Source: Paramicrobacterium humi
Lineage (GTDB): Bacteria > Actinomycetota > Actinomycetes > Actinomycetales > Microbacteriaceae
Assembly: GCF_900105715.1 (NCBI RefSeq)
Contig: NZ_FNRY01000001.1
Location: forward strand, 2,046,001 to 2,110,000
Direction: 5' to 3'
DNA length: 64,000 nt
Under the pieces are notes generated by a model. That model was given only the letters and a program-made list of their open reading frames with translations, did not search any database and had not been told where the DNA came from. Each line of letters starts with the position of its first letter. Within the stretch, counting starts at the first letter, position 1. This document shows, in pieces, positions 49,423 to 58,128 of the stretch. Made by a program: the position numbers and the translations under genes.

Positions 49423-49458
49423 GCCCAATGAGCTCGAGCGCGGTCAGCGCTCGATGGG
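49423..49458. terminator. bidirectional terminator between recR and the DUF222 gene
   Basis: Nested stems: GCCCA near 49423 with TGGGC near 49458, and CGAGCGC (49435-49441) with GCGCTCG (49447-49453) around GGTCA. It lies between convergent genes. A second imperfect stem (49364-49374 with 49404-49416) precedes it. Confidence 0.55.
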
Positions 49459-49477
49459 CCCGGTCAGGTTGCTCCCG

Positions 49478-50914
49478 TCAGAACTCCGGATTCTCCGGGT
49501 ATTCGTCGGCCCACTTCTCGTCGTCCGTGGTGGTCGCGTCGACTGGCTCATCGGGGTCGGCACCGACGAGGTCAGCGATCTCGTGGTCATCTACCGGCCG
49601 GTCCCGATCGAGGGGCTCGAATCCGACCTTCGATTCCGTCCGGATTCGGTAGCTGCGTCCGAGAGGTGATGTCCAGATGACGTTGCCCATCGGGTCGCGT
49701 TCGACGGCCCATCTGGTCGCGTGCTTCAGAGTGTGATGCGCTCTGCACGTGGCCTGGCAGTTGTCGAGGTCGGTCTCACCTCCGAACTGCCAATCGACCA
49801 CGTGGTCGAGGTCGCACTGCCGGGCTGATCGGTTGCAGCCCGGGAACCGGCAGGTGACGTCCCGGATCTCGATCGCCTTCCGCAGGTCCGCGGGCACCTG
49901 GTAGCGGTCGCGGCCCACCGAGAGGACCGCGCCGGTCTCGGGGTTCGTCAGCAGGCGGGTGAAGCTTGGCGCCTGTGCGGCGAGCCGGCGGGCGGTCTCG
50001 GGGTCGATCGGCCCGTATCCCTCGAGATCCGCCGGTTCGTCACTCAGTCCCATGAGTGTGAACACCGGAACCGTCACGTGCACGGTCGGGCGAATCGCCC
50101 CCATACGGCCAGCCAGCGCGGGACCTGTCGCCGCGTCATCGTCGGCCGGGTCGGTGCCGCTGACGAAGCCCGTCATCGCGGCGTCGACGAACGAGTCGAC
50201 GGTCAGCTGGGCGACGGTGCGCTCGTCGCCCGCTTTCCGCAACGACTTCGCGGTGGCGTGGGACGCGTTGTAGAGGCTCTGCACGATTTCGATGCGGTCG
50301 TAGCAGGCGAGCCAGCCCATGCCGTCGTGGCCCTTCCACACTTCCAGGCGCCGCTCCTCGAGGGCGCTCGTGTGGCGCTCGGTGATCGACTCCGGCGCAA
50401 GGCCTTCCCGGATGCGGATCGCCTGCGCCTTCAGCTGGCTCGGTGTGCTCGTCTCCGCGTACTCCAACACCGCCTCCTCGAACACGGCGAGGTCGTCGCG
50501 ATCCAGTCCGGTCGACTCCCGAACGATGCACTCCGCGTGCGGCAACGAGATCCGGCCGGCCTTCAGCGACCGGAGAGTGTCCGGAAAGTCGGCGACGAGC
50601 ACCTCGGCCGTGTCGAGCAATGACTGCACCCTGCCCTCCGAGAGGTGCAGCGCGAGCGCGAGTTCGGAGCGGAGCGACCGGCGCACCTGCTCGACGGTTC
50701 GGCTGTCACCGCGCGTCGATTCGGTGAACACATCGGGGTCCGACAACGCGGTCTCGAGAATGTTCACCAGCTGACCGGTCATCTTCGCCTGTGCGCGGGA
50801 GATGCTCGCCTGCTGCGCGACGAGCCTGTCGACCAGGCCCGAGAGCCGGTCGGCCCGGCGGCCGGGGCCGTCGGGGTCTGGGGGTCTTCCCCGTGATTCA
50901 TCTTCGAATTCCAT
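49478..50914 (-). CDS. DUF222/HNH endonuclease-type protein, copy 2
   Basis: A 478-residue paralogue of the gene at 24708-26192, with the same DUF222 then HNH order. HNH elements: CRFPGCNRSARQCDLDHVV and CQATCRAHHTLKHATRW. I chose ATG 50914; the frame extends to a TTG at 50926. The leader shares three blocks with copy 1 at the same distances from the ATG. Role unknown; multicopy actinobacterial family. Confidence 0.9.
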   Translation of the reverse strand: MEFEDESRGRPPDPDGPGRRADRLSGLVDRLVAQQASISRAQAKMTGQLVNILETALSDPDVFTESTRGDSRTVEQVRRSLRSELALALHLSEGRVQSLLDTAEVLVADFPDTLRSLKAGRISLPHAECIVRESTGLDRDDLAVFEEAVLEYAETSTPSQLKAQAIRIREGLAPESITERHTSALEERRLEVWKGHDGMGWLACYDRIEIVQSLYNASHATAKSLRKAGDERTVAQLTVDSFVDAAMTGFVSGTDPADDDAATGPALAGRMGAIRPTVHVTVPVFTLMGLSDEPADLEGYGPIDPETARRLAAQAPSFTRLLTNPETGAVLSVGRDRYQVPADLRKAIEIRDVTCRFPGCNRSARQCDLDHVVDWQFGGETDLDNCQATCRAHHTLKHATRWAVERDPMGNVIWTSPLGRSYRIRTESKVGFEPLDRDRPVDDHEIADLVGADPDEPVDATTTDDEKWADEYPENPEF

Positions 50915-51733
50915 GACGATAGTCAATCACCACCCACCGACATTTACTCGAACAAAGCTACGAACTCGACAAGGTCGCCGAATGGGCCGCCTGTGGACGA
51001 GAAGTCGACCCTTCGGGAAGTGATTCTGGGGCCCCCGGGGTCACGTGGCGGCGAATCGTGGTCTCCAGGCTGCGTTTCGGCGGATGGGGCCTGTGTGTGG
51101 AAGAAGCGGCTTGTTGGCGGTGGTCGACGAAGCGAGGTGGCACCTGCGACGGGGCGCGGTGTTCGGTGGGGCTGCTCGTTATCCTTTTGTTAGGCGAGAT
51201 CGCGACGGCATGGTTCGATCACATCGCGAGTGGCGGGATCACGACGGCATGGGCCGATCACCTCGGCGAGATCACGACGGCGTGGTCGATCGCGTCGCGA
51301 GCAGCCGAGTTGCGACGGCATGGGTCGATCAGGTCGTGAGCAGCGGGACGTGATGAGACGGCAGCATGCCCAATCGGCGCCGTGGTGTTTCGACGCTCGG
51401 GTACGCGGCTGTTCGGTGCGTTCGAAAGGCGTAGTTCGCAGGCACCCGTCCGCGCCGCATGAGGCGACCGGAATCGACCCAGCCGGCATTCGCTCTCACC
51501 TCGACGCTCAGCGCAGGGACCGGGTCGCAGGTCGGCGGCAGCGGTCTCCGCCTCGACGACAGGAGATCGTTCAACGGGCCGGCGACATTAGGCGGCGGCT
51601 CGTGATTGCGCAAGCCTCTGCCGTCGGCGGCATCCGACGATTAGCGTGAACGGACCGACGCGATGGTGGCGCAGAACGACGAGCTCACAGCGCACGCGCC
51701 CGCGTCGGCACTCACCACAGGGAGGGACACACG
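50915..51733. other. gene-poor region upstream of DUF222 copy 2
   Basis: About 0.8 kb without a convincing gene. It holds the DUF222 leader (to about 51009), then GC-skewed sequence with imperfect tandem repeats (51196-51356), then unremarkable sequence up to the SDR gene RBS (GGGAGGG before 51734). Short open frames here have no RBS and no family. Confidence 0.55.
51196..51356. repeat. imperfect tandem repeats, period 33-39 bp
   Basis: The core CGACGGC(A/G)TGG recurs at 51203, 51242, 51275 and 51312, followed each time by a TCGATC/CCGATC-type stretch and GCGAG or GTGAG. The spacings of 39, 33 and 37 bases are too irregular, and the copies too divergent, for CRISPR. Confidence 0.55.
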
Positions 51734-52630
51734 GTGGCACACGACCAGTTGGCGTTTCAGAATCCGGTGACGCGGTTCCCCAAGATCGAACCGCCCAAGC
51801 AGGATCAGCCCGAGCCCGGCCTCGACGCCGAGCTGCAGCCGAAGGCCGACCACGGCGAGGAGACGTACCGCGGCACCGGCCGGCTCGAGGGCCGCAAGGC
51901 GCTCATCACGGGCGGCGACTCGGGTATCGGCGCGTCCGTCGCCATCGCGTTCGCGCGCGAGGGCGCCGACGTCGCGATCGCCTACCTACCGGCCGAGGAG
52001 AAGGACGCGCAGCGCATCGCCGACCTCATCACGAAGGAGGGCAAGAAGGCCGTCGCGCTGCCGACCGACATCAGCAGCCCCGAGAACAGCCGCAAACTCG
52101 TCGACGACGCCGTGAGCCAGCTCGGCGGGCTCGACATCCTCGTCAACAACGCGGGCAAGCAGATCGCGCAGCAGAGCATCGAGGACATCACGGACGAGCA
52201 GTGGGACGAGACGTTCAAGACGAACATCTACGCCATGTTCTGGATCACGAAGGCCGCGCTGAAGCACTTGAAGCCCGGGTCGTCGATCATCAACACGACA
52301 TCGGTGAACGCGTACCTGCCGTCGCCGACGCTGCTCGACTACGCGACGACGAAGGGTGCGATCAACAACTTCACGAAGGGACTCGCGCAGCAGCTCGCGT
52401 CGAAGGGCATCCGCGTGAACGCCGTCGCGCCGGGGCCGTTCTGGACCCCGCTGCAGGTGTCCGACGGCCAGCCGAAGGACGAGCTGCCGAAGTTCGGCAG
52501 CCAGACGCCCATCGGCCGTGCCGGCCAGCCGACGGAGCTCGCTCCGGCGTACGTGTTCCTCGCCTCCTCGGAGTCGAGCTACGTCATCGGCGAGACGCTG
52601 AGCGTGAACGGCGGAATGCCGACCCCGTAA
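51734..52630 (+). CDS. SDR-family oxidoreductase, stress-protein type
   Basis: NAD(P)-dependent short-chain dehydrogenase (298 aa, GTG start). Rossmann motif ALITGGDSGIGASVAIAFA, structural NNAG (LVNNAGKQIA), catalytic Ser in NTTSVNAYLPS and YxxxK in LDYATTKGAINN. The proline-rich N-terminal extension (FPKIEPPKQDQPEPGLDAEL) is typical of the YghA/YdaD general-stress SDRs. An RBS GGGAGGG is upstream. Substrate unknown. It is followed after 29 bases by a flavin-binding stress protein, so probably a two-gene stress operon. Confidence 0.9.
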   Translation: MAHDQLAFQNPVTRFPKIEPPKQDQPEPGLDAELQPKADHGEETYRGTGRLEGRKALITGGDSGIGASVAIAFAREGADVAIAYLPAEEKDAQRIADLITKEGKKAVALPTDISSPENSRKLVDDAVSQLGGLDILVNNAGKQIAQQSIEDITDEQWDETFKTNIYAMFWITKAALKHLKPGSSIINTTSVNAYLPSPTLLDYATTKGAINNFTKGLAQQLASKGIRVNAVAPGPFWTPLQVSDGQPKDELPKFGSQTPIGRAGQPTELAPAYVFLASSESSYVIGETLSVNGGMPTP

Positions 52631-52659
52631 CCCAGCGGCGAACGAGAAGGGAGACTCGC

Positions 52660-53142
52660 ATGAGCGTGGAAGACATCAAGACCGTCGCCGAGCTGGTGAA
52701 GAAGTCGAAGATCGCGCTGCTCACGACGTGCACGAGCGAGGGCAAGCTCGTGAGCCGGCCGCTTGCCGTGCAGGAGGTCGAGTTCGACGGCGACTTGTGG
52801 TTCATCACGAAGCACGACTCGCACAAGACCGAGGAGATCCAGGCGAACCCGCAAGTGAACGCGGCGATGAAGACCGGGTCGATGGGGTACCTCTCGATCT
52901 CGGGGCACGCGGAGGTCGTTCACGACCAGTCGCGCATCGACGAGTACTGGTCGCCCGCCGTCGACGCGTTCTTCCCGGGCGGCAAAGACGACCCCGACCT
53001 GAGCCTCGTGGTCGTGCACGCGGACACGGCCGAGTACTGGACGAGCGACGAGCCCAAGGTCGTCACGGCGTTCAAGCTCGCCCGTTCCGCCGTCACGGGC
53101 GCGCAGCCCGATGTGGGGGAGAACAAGACGCTCGATCTCTGA
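52660..53142 (+). CDS. pyridoxamine 5'-phosphate oxidase-family general stress protein
   Basis: A 160-residue split-barrel flavin-binding protein resembling general stress protein 26. Features: TVAELVKKSKIALLTTCTSE, GKLVSRPLAVQEVEFDGDLW, FITKHDSHKTEEI and the end VTAFKLARSAVTG. The ATG at 52660 follows GAAGGGAG; the much longer frame overlapping the SDR gene is a shadow. Probably binds FMN or F420; the reaction is unknown. Confidence 0.88.
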   Translation: MSVEDIKTVAELVKKSKIALLTTCTSEGKLVSRPLAVQEVEFDGDLWFITKHDSHKTEEIQANPQVNAAMKTGSMGYLSISGHAEVVHDQSRIDEYWSPAVDAFFPGGKDDPDLSLVVVHADTAEYWTSDEPKVVTAFKLARSAVTGAQPDVGENKTLDL

Positions 53143-53194
53143 GGGGGAGAGATGGTCGGATGCCGCCGGCCGGCGTGCGGCCGGCGCGCCGGAC

Positions 53195-54097
53195 TCAGGC
53201 GCGCCGCACCGCGCGGGCGGCGGCATCCGCAAGTCTCGGCTGCGCGTACCTGAAGCCGGTCTGCTCGAGAACGCGCGGCGCCACGGGCTGGTCGCCGAGC
53301 AGCATCTCGTCGGCGGCGGTGCCGAGCAGCGTGTGGGCGAGCGGGCCGGGAACCCGCAGCCACGACGGCCGGTGCAGCGCCGCGGCGATCGCCCGCGACA
53401 CGTCGGCGGCGGTGTCGTGCGCCGGCGCCACGATGTTCATCGGGCCGCTGATCGCCTCGGTGTCGATCGCGTGGCGGATCGCGCGGGCCTCGTCCTCGAG
53501 CGCCACCCACGGCCACCGTTGGTTTCCGGTACCGAAGGTCGTGCCGACGCCGAGCCGCGCGGCGAGCGCGAGCGGTTTCACGGCGCCTTCCGGGCCGAGC
53601 ACGACGCCGGTGCGGGCGAAGACGAGTCGGGTCGCGTCGGATGCCGGCCTCGCGGCATCCTCCCACTCCCCGACGACGCCGGCGAGGAACCCCTCGCCTT
53701 GCGGCGATGACTCGTCGAAGGGGCGGTCGCCAGGCACGCGGCCATAGAAGCCGACGGCGGACGCGTTCACCCACACGCGCGGCGGCGTCGCCGAGCGGGT
53801 GATCGCGGCGGCGAGCGTCGCCGTCGTGTCGATGCGGCTGCGCAGGATCGTGCGCCGGTATCCAGGCGTCCACGGCAGGCGGGACAGGCTCGCACCCGAG
53901 AGCCCCACGACGGCATCCGCCCGATCGATGACCTCCTGTGGGACGCGGCCGGACGCGGGATCCCACGCGTGCTCGGTCGTCGTGCGGGCGATGCCGCGCA
54001 CGAGCGTGTGCACCTCGGCCCCCGCGTCGCGCAGCTGCGCGGCGAGGGCCGTGCCGATCATGCCGGAGGCGCCGGCGATGAGAACCCGTTCAGCCAT
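53195..54097 (-). CDS. TIGR01777-type SDR/epimerase family protein
   Basis: NAD-dependent epimerase-like protein (300 aa). The N-terminal Rossmann loop is VLIAGASGMIGTALAAQLRD; VWVNASAVGFYGRVPGDRPF is the family's active-site region. The C-terminal DUF1731 domain ends GFRYAQPRLADAAARAV. Function not established in this family. Monocistronic, convergent with the stress operon. Confidence 0.88.
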   Translation of the reverse strand: MAERVLIAGASGMIGTALAAQLRDAGAEVHTLVRGIARTTTEHAWDPASGRVPQEVIDRADAVVGLSGASLSRLPWTPGYRRTILRSRIDTTATLAAAITRSATPPRVWVNASAVGFYGRVPGDRPFDESSPQGEGFLAGVVGEWEDAARPASDATRLVFARTGVVLGPEGAVKPLALAARLGVGTTFGTGNQRWPWVALEDEARAIRHAIDTEAISGPMNIVAPAHDTAADVSRAIAAALHRPSWLRVPGPLAHTLLGTAADEMLLGDQPVAPRVLEQTGFRYAQPRLADAAARAVRRA

Positions 54098-54129
54098 ACG
54101 CCATGGTAGCCCCGCGCCGGTTCACGGCG

Positions 54130-54558
54130 TCAGGGGCGCTCCCATACGGCGATCGGGCCGGGCACGACAGTGAACAGCGGATGAGGCTCAGGGCGGGCCA
54201 CCTCGCGCCAGTGCTCCCACACGGCGGGGCTGCGCGCCTGCAGTTTGGTGAGCAGGTGCCCCCACTCGTAGTCGAGCTGACCGTCGGTCACCTCCAGACG
54301 AGGAGCGTCGGCGCCTGAGGTGATCTTCTCGCGCGCGAACCGGTAGCCGCGCGCGTCGGCCTCGTCGGCGATGCCGTGCAGGTACGCGCCGATCGCGGTG
54401 AGCGGGTCGGCCGCCTCCCGGAACCGCTGCAGCTGCGGGTGCCGGGAGTAGCCGCGGCCCGGCGCGACGATCACCGCTTGCGCGAGCAGCGCCTCACGCC
54501 AGCACGCCGTGAGCGCTTGCCTGTCGAAGTGGCGCGGGTGCACCGACCAGAGTCTCAT
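54130..54558 (-). CDS. pyrimidine dimer DNA glycosylase family protein
   Basis: A 142-residue relative of T4 endonuclease V, which removes UV-induced pyrimidine dimers. Family pattern: RLWSVHPRHFDRQALTACWR, EALLAQAVIVAPGRGYSRHP and LQRFREAADPLTAIGAYLHG. The catalytic N-terminal residue after Met removal would be Arg rather than the Thr of the phage enzyme, so activity is uncertain. It is encoded 9 bases after the small protein upstream, probably as one operon. Confidence 0.8.
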   Translation of the reverse strand: MRLWSVHPRHFDRQALTACWREALLAQAVIVAPGRGYSRHPQLQRFREAADPLTAIGAYLHGIADEADARGYRFAREKITSGADAPRLEVTDGQLDYEWGHLLTKLQARSPAVWEHWREVARPEPHPLFTVVPGPIAVWERP

Positions 54559-54567
54559 GGAGCGGGC

Positions 54568-54921
54568 TCAGCCTTCGTCGGCGTACTCGCGCTTGTCGGC
54601 GAGAAGCGAGCCGTGCATCCCGTGCGCCTGCTCCTCGCTCACGAGCGTGAGCCCGTCCACGCTGTGCGCGAGCTGCGAGAGGACGTCGAGCCACTCGCGG
54701 TTGAGCCGAACGGGGTGCGCGCTCGAGAAGTGGAACGCGAGCGGCACGTCGGGGGAGAGCCACACCGTCCTGCGGCCCGAGCCGTGCTCGGCATCCGTCG
54801 TCCAGCTCAGGAAGAAGCTCTCGCGCCGGCGAAGGCGCGAGCCGATCACGACCCTCAAGTGCGCGAGTACCCGGTCGTCGAAGTCGTAGCTTGCAGAGTT
54901 CGCGTAAATGAGGTGTCCCAT
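54568..54921 (-). CDS. small conserved actinobacterial protein (DUF7882-like)
   Basis: A 117-residue protein common in Microbacteriaceae and sometimes misnamed DNA ligase. Pattern: GHLIYANSASYDFDDRVLAH, LRVVIGSRLRRRESFFLSWT, VWLSPDVPLAFHFSSAHPVR and LVSEEQAHGMHGSL. It has no ligase motif. Function unknown; its pairing with the dimer glycosylase gene is the only contextual hint. Divergent from the MFS gene. Confidence 0.75.
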   Translation of the reverse strand: MGHLIYANSASYDFDDRVLAHLRVVIGSRLRRRESFFLSWTTDAEHGSGRRTVWLSPDVPLAFHFSSAHPVRLNREWLDVLSQLAHSVDGLTLVSEEQAHGMHGSLLADKREYADEG

Positions 54922-55014
54922 CCCTCCATCATGCTCCTCTCACCGGGCGGTGCCGGGGACCGTACACCAAGAGTATCGTTAGCTTAGCTAGTAATTACCC
55001 GAGCTAGGAGAATC

Positions 55015-56652
55015 ATGCCGGAGCCCCGTCGACGCTGGTTCGGTCTCGTCTTTGTGAGCCTGGCCGTCGCTATGATCATCGTCGACTCGACGATCGTCAA
55101 TGTCGCGATCCCCTCGATCGTGACCGAGCTCGACGTCGACTCGACAGGAGTGCAGTGGATTCAGGAGTCGTACACGCTCGTCTTCGCCTCCCTGCTACTC
55201 GTCTTCGGCACGATTGCGGACCGCCGGGGAAGACGCCTATTGCTCATCATCGGCGTCGCGGTCTTCGCGCTCGCCTCGATCGCGGCCGCCTGTGCGCCGA
55301 CGGGTGCCTTCCTCATCGCCTCGCGGCTCGTGCAGGGCGTCGGCGGCGCACTCGTTCTCCCCACGACCCTTTCCCTCATCAACGCGGGATTCCGTGGGAG
55401 GGAGCGCGCTCTCGCGTTCGCCGTATGGGGGTCGACGATCGGCGGCATGACCGCTCTCGGGCCGCTCCTCGGCGGTTGGCTCACGACGGAGTTCTCGTGG
55501 CGTTGGGCGTTCGGCATCAACATTCCCCTCGGCGTGCTGATCATCTTCGGAGCCCTCGTCACCGTCGACGAGTCGCGCGACGCGCAGTCACACGAACGCA
55601 TTGACATCGCTGGTGCGGTGCTGTCGATCATCGCGAGCGCAAGTCTCGTGTTCGCCCTGATCGAGGGCCGCGTGTATGGCTGGTGGCTGACAAAGGCGAC
55701 GCTGCGCATCGGCGACTGGGCCTGGCCGTTCGAGGTGTCGATCATCCCGTTCGTGTTCCTCCTCGCGCTTGGGGCGAGCGTGCTGTTCGTCGGGAGCGCG
55801 TGGCGTCGCCGTAGACGCGGGCGGTCCACGATGCTGGCGCTCGACCTGTTCGCCATTCCGTCGTTCCGGAACGGCAACATCGCTGCGCTCATCGTCTCGC
55901 TCGGAGAGTTCGGCATTGTGCTGGCGCTGCCGATCTGGCTGCAGAACGCTCTCGGCTACTCTGCCGTCGAAACCGGACTGGTTCTCCTCGCGCTCGCCGG
56001 CGGCGCCTTCCTCGCGAGTGGGTTCGCGGGGGCCTTCGGGAATCGCGTAGCGCCCGTGATCATCGTGCGCGTGGGAATCATCGCCGAGATCGTCGGCGTG
56101 GGAGCCATCGGATTCGTCGTCGGCCCGGACACGCCGTGGCTTCCACTGACCGTCTTCCTGTTCGTTTATGGCTTCGGGGTGGGACTCGCGACGGCGCAGC
56201 TCACCGGAGTCGTGCTCGCCGACGTGCCGCTCTCCGAGAGCGGGAGGGGCTCCGGAACCCAGAGCACGGCGCGTCAGATCGGTTCGGCCCTCGGCATCGC
56301 GGTGCTCGGGACCGTGCTCTTCAGCTCCACGGGAACCGTGCTCGGCTCACTTCTGGACGACGCGAGCGTGCCGGCGAGCACGCGCGACCGAATCGTGACG
56401 ACTGTGGTTGACAGCGCGGGAGCGGCGATCGGCCCGCTCGAGCAGAATGCCCGCACGAGCGAGTTCGCCGCCGACGCGCGCACAGCGCTGAGCGATGGTA
56501 CGCGCGCGGCCGCGTGGTCCGCCGCGGGGTTCCTGGTTGTCGGCCTCGCGGCCACCGCTTCGCTCGGCTCAGGTGTGAGGGACGCCGAACGCGAGGGAAG
56601 GATGCCGCCGCCGAAAACGGCGCGTTGGGCGCAGGTTCGCGGTGAGCCGTGA
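55015..56652 (+). CDS. DHA2-type MFS multidrug exporter
   Basis: Proton-driven drug/metabolite exporter of the EmrB/QacA family, 545 aa with about 14 transmembrane helices. Motif D1-type IIVDSTIVNVAIPSI, motif A region GTIADRRGRRLLLI and motif C LGPLLGGWLTTEFSWRWAF. An RBS (CTAGGAG) precedes the ATG. The 40 bases upstream hold repeats of TTAGC and GCTAG, a possible operator. No local regulator is adjacent. It converges on the carotenoid operon. Confidence 0.9.
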   Translation: MPEPRRRWFGLVFVSLAVAMIIVDSTIVNVAIPSIVTELDVDSTGVQWIQESYTLVFASLLLVFGTIADRRGRRLLLIIGVAVFALASIAAACAPTGAFLIASRLVQGVGGALVLPTTLSLINAGFRGRERALAFAVWGSTIGGMTALGPLLGGWLTTEFSWRWAFGINIPLGVLIIFGALVTVDESRDAQSHERIDIAGAVLSIIASASLVFALIEGRVYGWWLTKATLRIGDWAWPFEVSIIPFVFLLALGASVLFVGSAWRRRRRGRSTMLALDLFAIPSFRNGNIAALIVSLGEFGIVLALPIWLQNALGYSAVETGLVLLALAGGAFLASGFAGAFGNRVAPVIIVRVGIIAEIVGVGAIGFVVGPDTPWLPLTVFLFVYGFGVGLATAQLTGVVLADVPLSESGRGSGTQSTARQIGSALGIAVLGTVLFSSTGTVLGSLLDDASVPASTRDRIVTTVVDSAGAAIGPLEQNARTSEFAADARTALSDGTRAAAWSAAGFLVVGLAATASLGSGVRDAEREGRMPPPKTARWAQVRGEP

Positions 56653-56655
56653 GAA

Positions 56656-58128
56656 TCAGGCGCTTCGGGCGGCAATGCTCTCTGCTTCACGGATGATGCT
56701 GCGCGCCATGCCGGTGAAGATGAGGCCGTGGAAGGGCAGAAGCGTGAGCCAGTAGAGCCGGCCGGTCAGGCCCTTCGGGAAGTACACGGCCCGCTGGCGG
56801 TACCGGCTCCCGGTGCCCGCCGGTTCGACGCTCAGCTCCAGCCAGCCTCGACCGGGCATCCGCATCTCGGCGCGCAGCCGGAGCGCACGGCCCCGGTCGA
56901 GCGATTCGACGCGCCACACGTCGACGACGTCTCCCGTGTTCAGGTGAGACGGGTGACGCCGACCGCGGCGCATTCCCACACCGCCCGAGAGCCGGTCGAT
57001 GAGCCCGCGCGCAGTCCACGCGAGGGGAAACGAATACCAGCCTCGCGTCCCGCCGATCGACTCGATGACCTGCCACACGGCCTCCGCTGGAGCCCTGCTC
57101 GAGCGTTCGCGCTCATCGGTGTAGACGGTGAACCCGGCCCACTCCGGGTCGCTCGGAAGCGGGTCGCTCGGCGCTCCCGCGACTGTCGCGTTCTGCCAGC
57201 TCGTGTCAACCTGCGCGTCCGCTTCGCGTTTGAGCGCGAGTCGAACGGCGGCGCGATACGGCAGCAGGCCCTCAGGCGGTCGCGGAATGAGATCGTCGAT
57301 GTCGTGCTCGGTCACGACACAGTCGTGCTGCAGTGAGGCGATGATGGGAATCGCGATCTGACGCGGTACCGGGGTGACGACGTTCACCCACTGCGAGGCG
57401 AGCCACGGTGTGAAAACGGGCAGCGATGCGATCGGACGCTGGCGGAGGCCCGCCTCGACGGCGTAGCCGTTCATCATCTGCCCGTAACGCAGCACGTCGG
57501 GGCCGCCGATGTCAAACGTGCGATTGATCTCTCCCCGCACGTCGACCGTCCGCACGAGATAGCGCAGCACGTCGCGGATCGCGATGGGCTGGACGCGATT
57601 GCGCACCCAGCGCGGGGCGGGCATATACGGCAGCACCTCGGTGAGATGCCGAATCATCTCGAACGACGCGGAGCCGGAGCCGATCACGATGCCGGCCTGC
57701 AGCACGATAGCGGGAACGGGAGCGTCGAGGAAGATGCGCCCGACGGCGGCACGAGAGGCCAAGTGCTTCGACAGGCGGCGACCCTCGGGGTGCAGCCCGC
57801 CCAGGTAGACGATACGGTCGAGGCCGGCGTCGGCGGCAGCTCGCGCGAATGTCGACGCGGCCTGCTTCTCGGCCGCCGCGAAGTCGCCACCGGCGCTCAT
57901 CGAATGCACCAGGTAGAGAGCGACGTGCGCGTCGGCCATGGCGCGGCGCGTTGCCGCGGCATCCGCAAGATCGCCCTCGACGATGCGGACGTCGCCGCGC
58001 CAGGGCACGTCCCTGAGCTTCCACGGGGAGCGCACGAAGACCGTGACCTCGTGACCGGCGTCGAGGAGCTGCGGGACGACGCGCCCCCCGATGTAGCCTG
58101 TCGCGCCGGTCACGAGTACCCGAGTCAT
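56656..58128 (-). CDS. SDR-DUF2867 fusion protein ending the carotenoid operon
   Basis: A 490-residue protein with an N-terminal atypical SDR (RVLVTGATGYIGGRVVPQLL, YLVHSMSAGGDFAAAEKQAA, IVLQAGIVIGSGSASFEMIR) and a C-terminal DUF2867/polyketide-cyclase-like domain (VWQVIESIGGTRGWYSFPLA, RRGRRHPSHLNTGDVVDVWR). The family is found widely but the reaction is unknown. The ATG at 58128 overlaps the prenyltransferase stop, so it belongs to the carotenoid operon and may act on the pigment or its precursors; that is inference. Confidence 0.85.
   Translation of the reverse strand: MTRVLVTGATGYIGGRVVPQLLDAGHEVTVFVRSPWKLRDVPWRGDVRIVEGDLADAAATRRAMADAHVALYLVHSMSAGGDFAAAEKQAASTFARAAADAGLDRIVYLGGLHPEGRRLSKHLASRAAVGRIFLDAPVPAIVLQAGIVIGSGSASFEMIRHLTEVLPYMPAPRWVRNRVQPIAIRDVLRYLVRTVDVRGEINRTFDIGGPDVLRYGQMMNGYAVEAGLRQRPIASLPVFTPWLASQWVNVVTPVPRQIAIPIIASLQHDCVVTEHDIDDLIPRPPEGLLPYRAAVRLALKREADAQVDTSWQNATVAGAPSDPLPSDPEWAGFTVYTDERERSSRAPAEAVWQVIESIGGTRGWYSFPLAWTARGLIDRLSGGVGMRRGRRHPSHLNTGDVVDVWRVESLDRGRALRLRAEMRMPGRGWLELSVEPAGTGSRYRQRAVYFPKGLTGRLYWLTLLPFHGLIFTGMARSIIREAESIAARSA

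Noticed and set aside
51196-51356. Tandem repeats considered as a CRISPR array
   Set aside because: Unit spacing is 33, 37 and 39 bases with divergent copies; there are no constant repeats with unique spacers and no cas genes nearby.
54568-54921. Calling the 117-residue protein an ATP-dependent DNA ligase
   Set aside because: This name is sometimes given to the family, but there is no nucleotidyltransferase KxDG motif and the protein is far too short.
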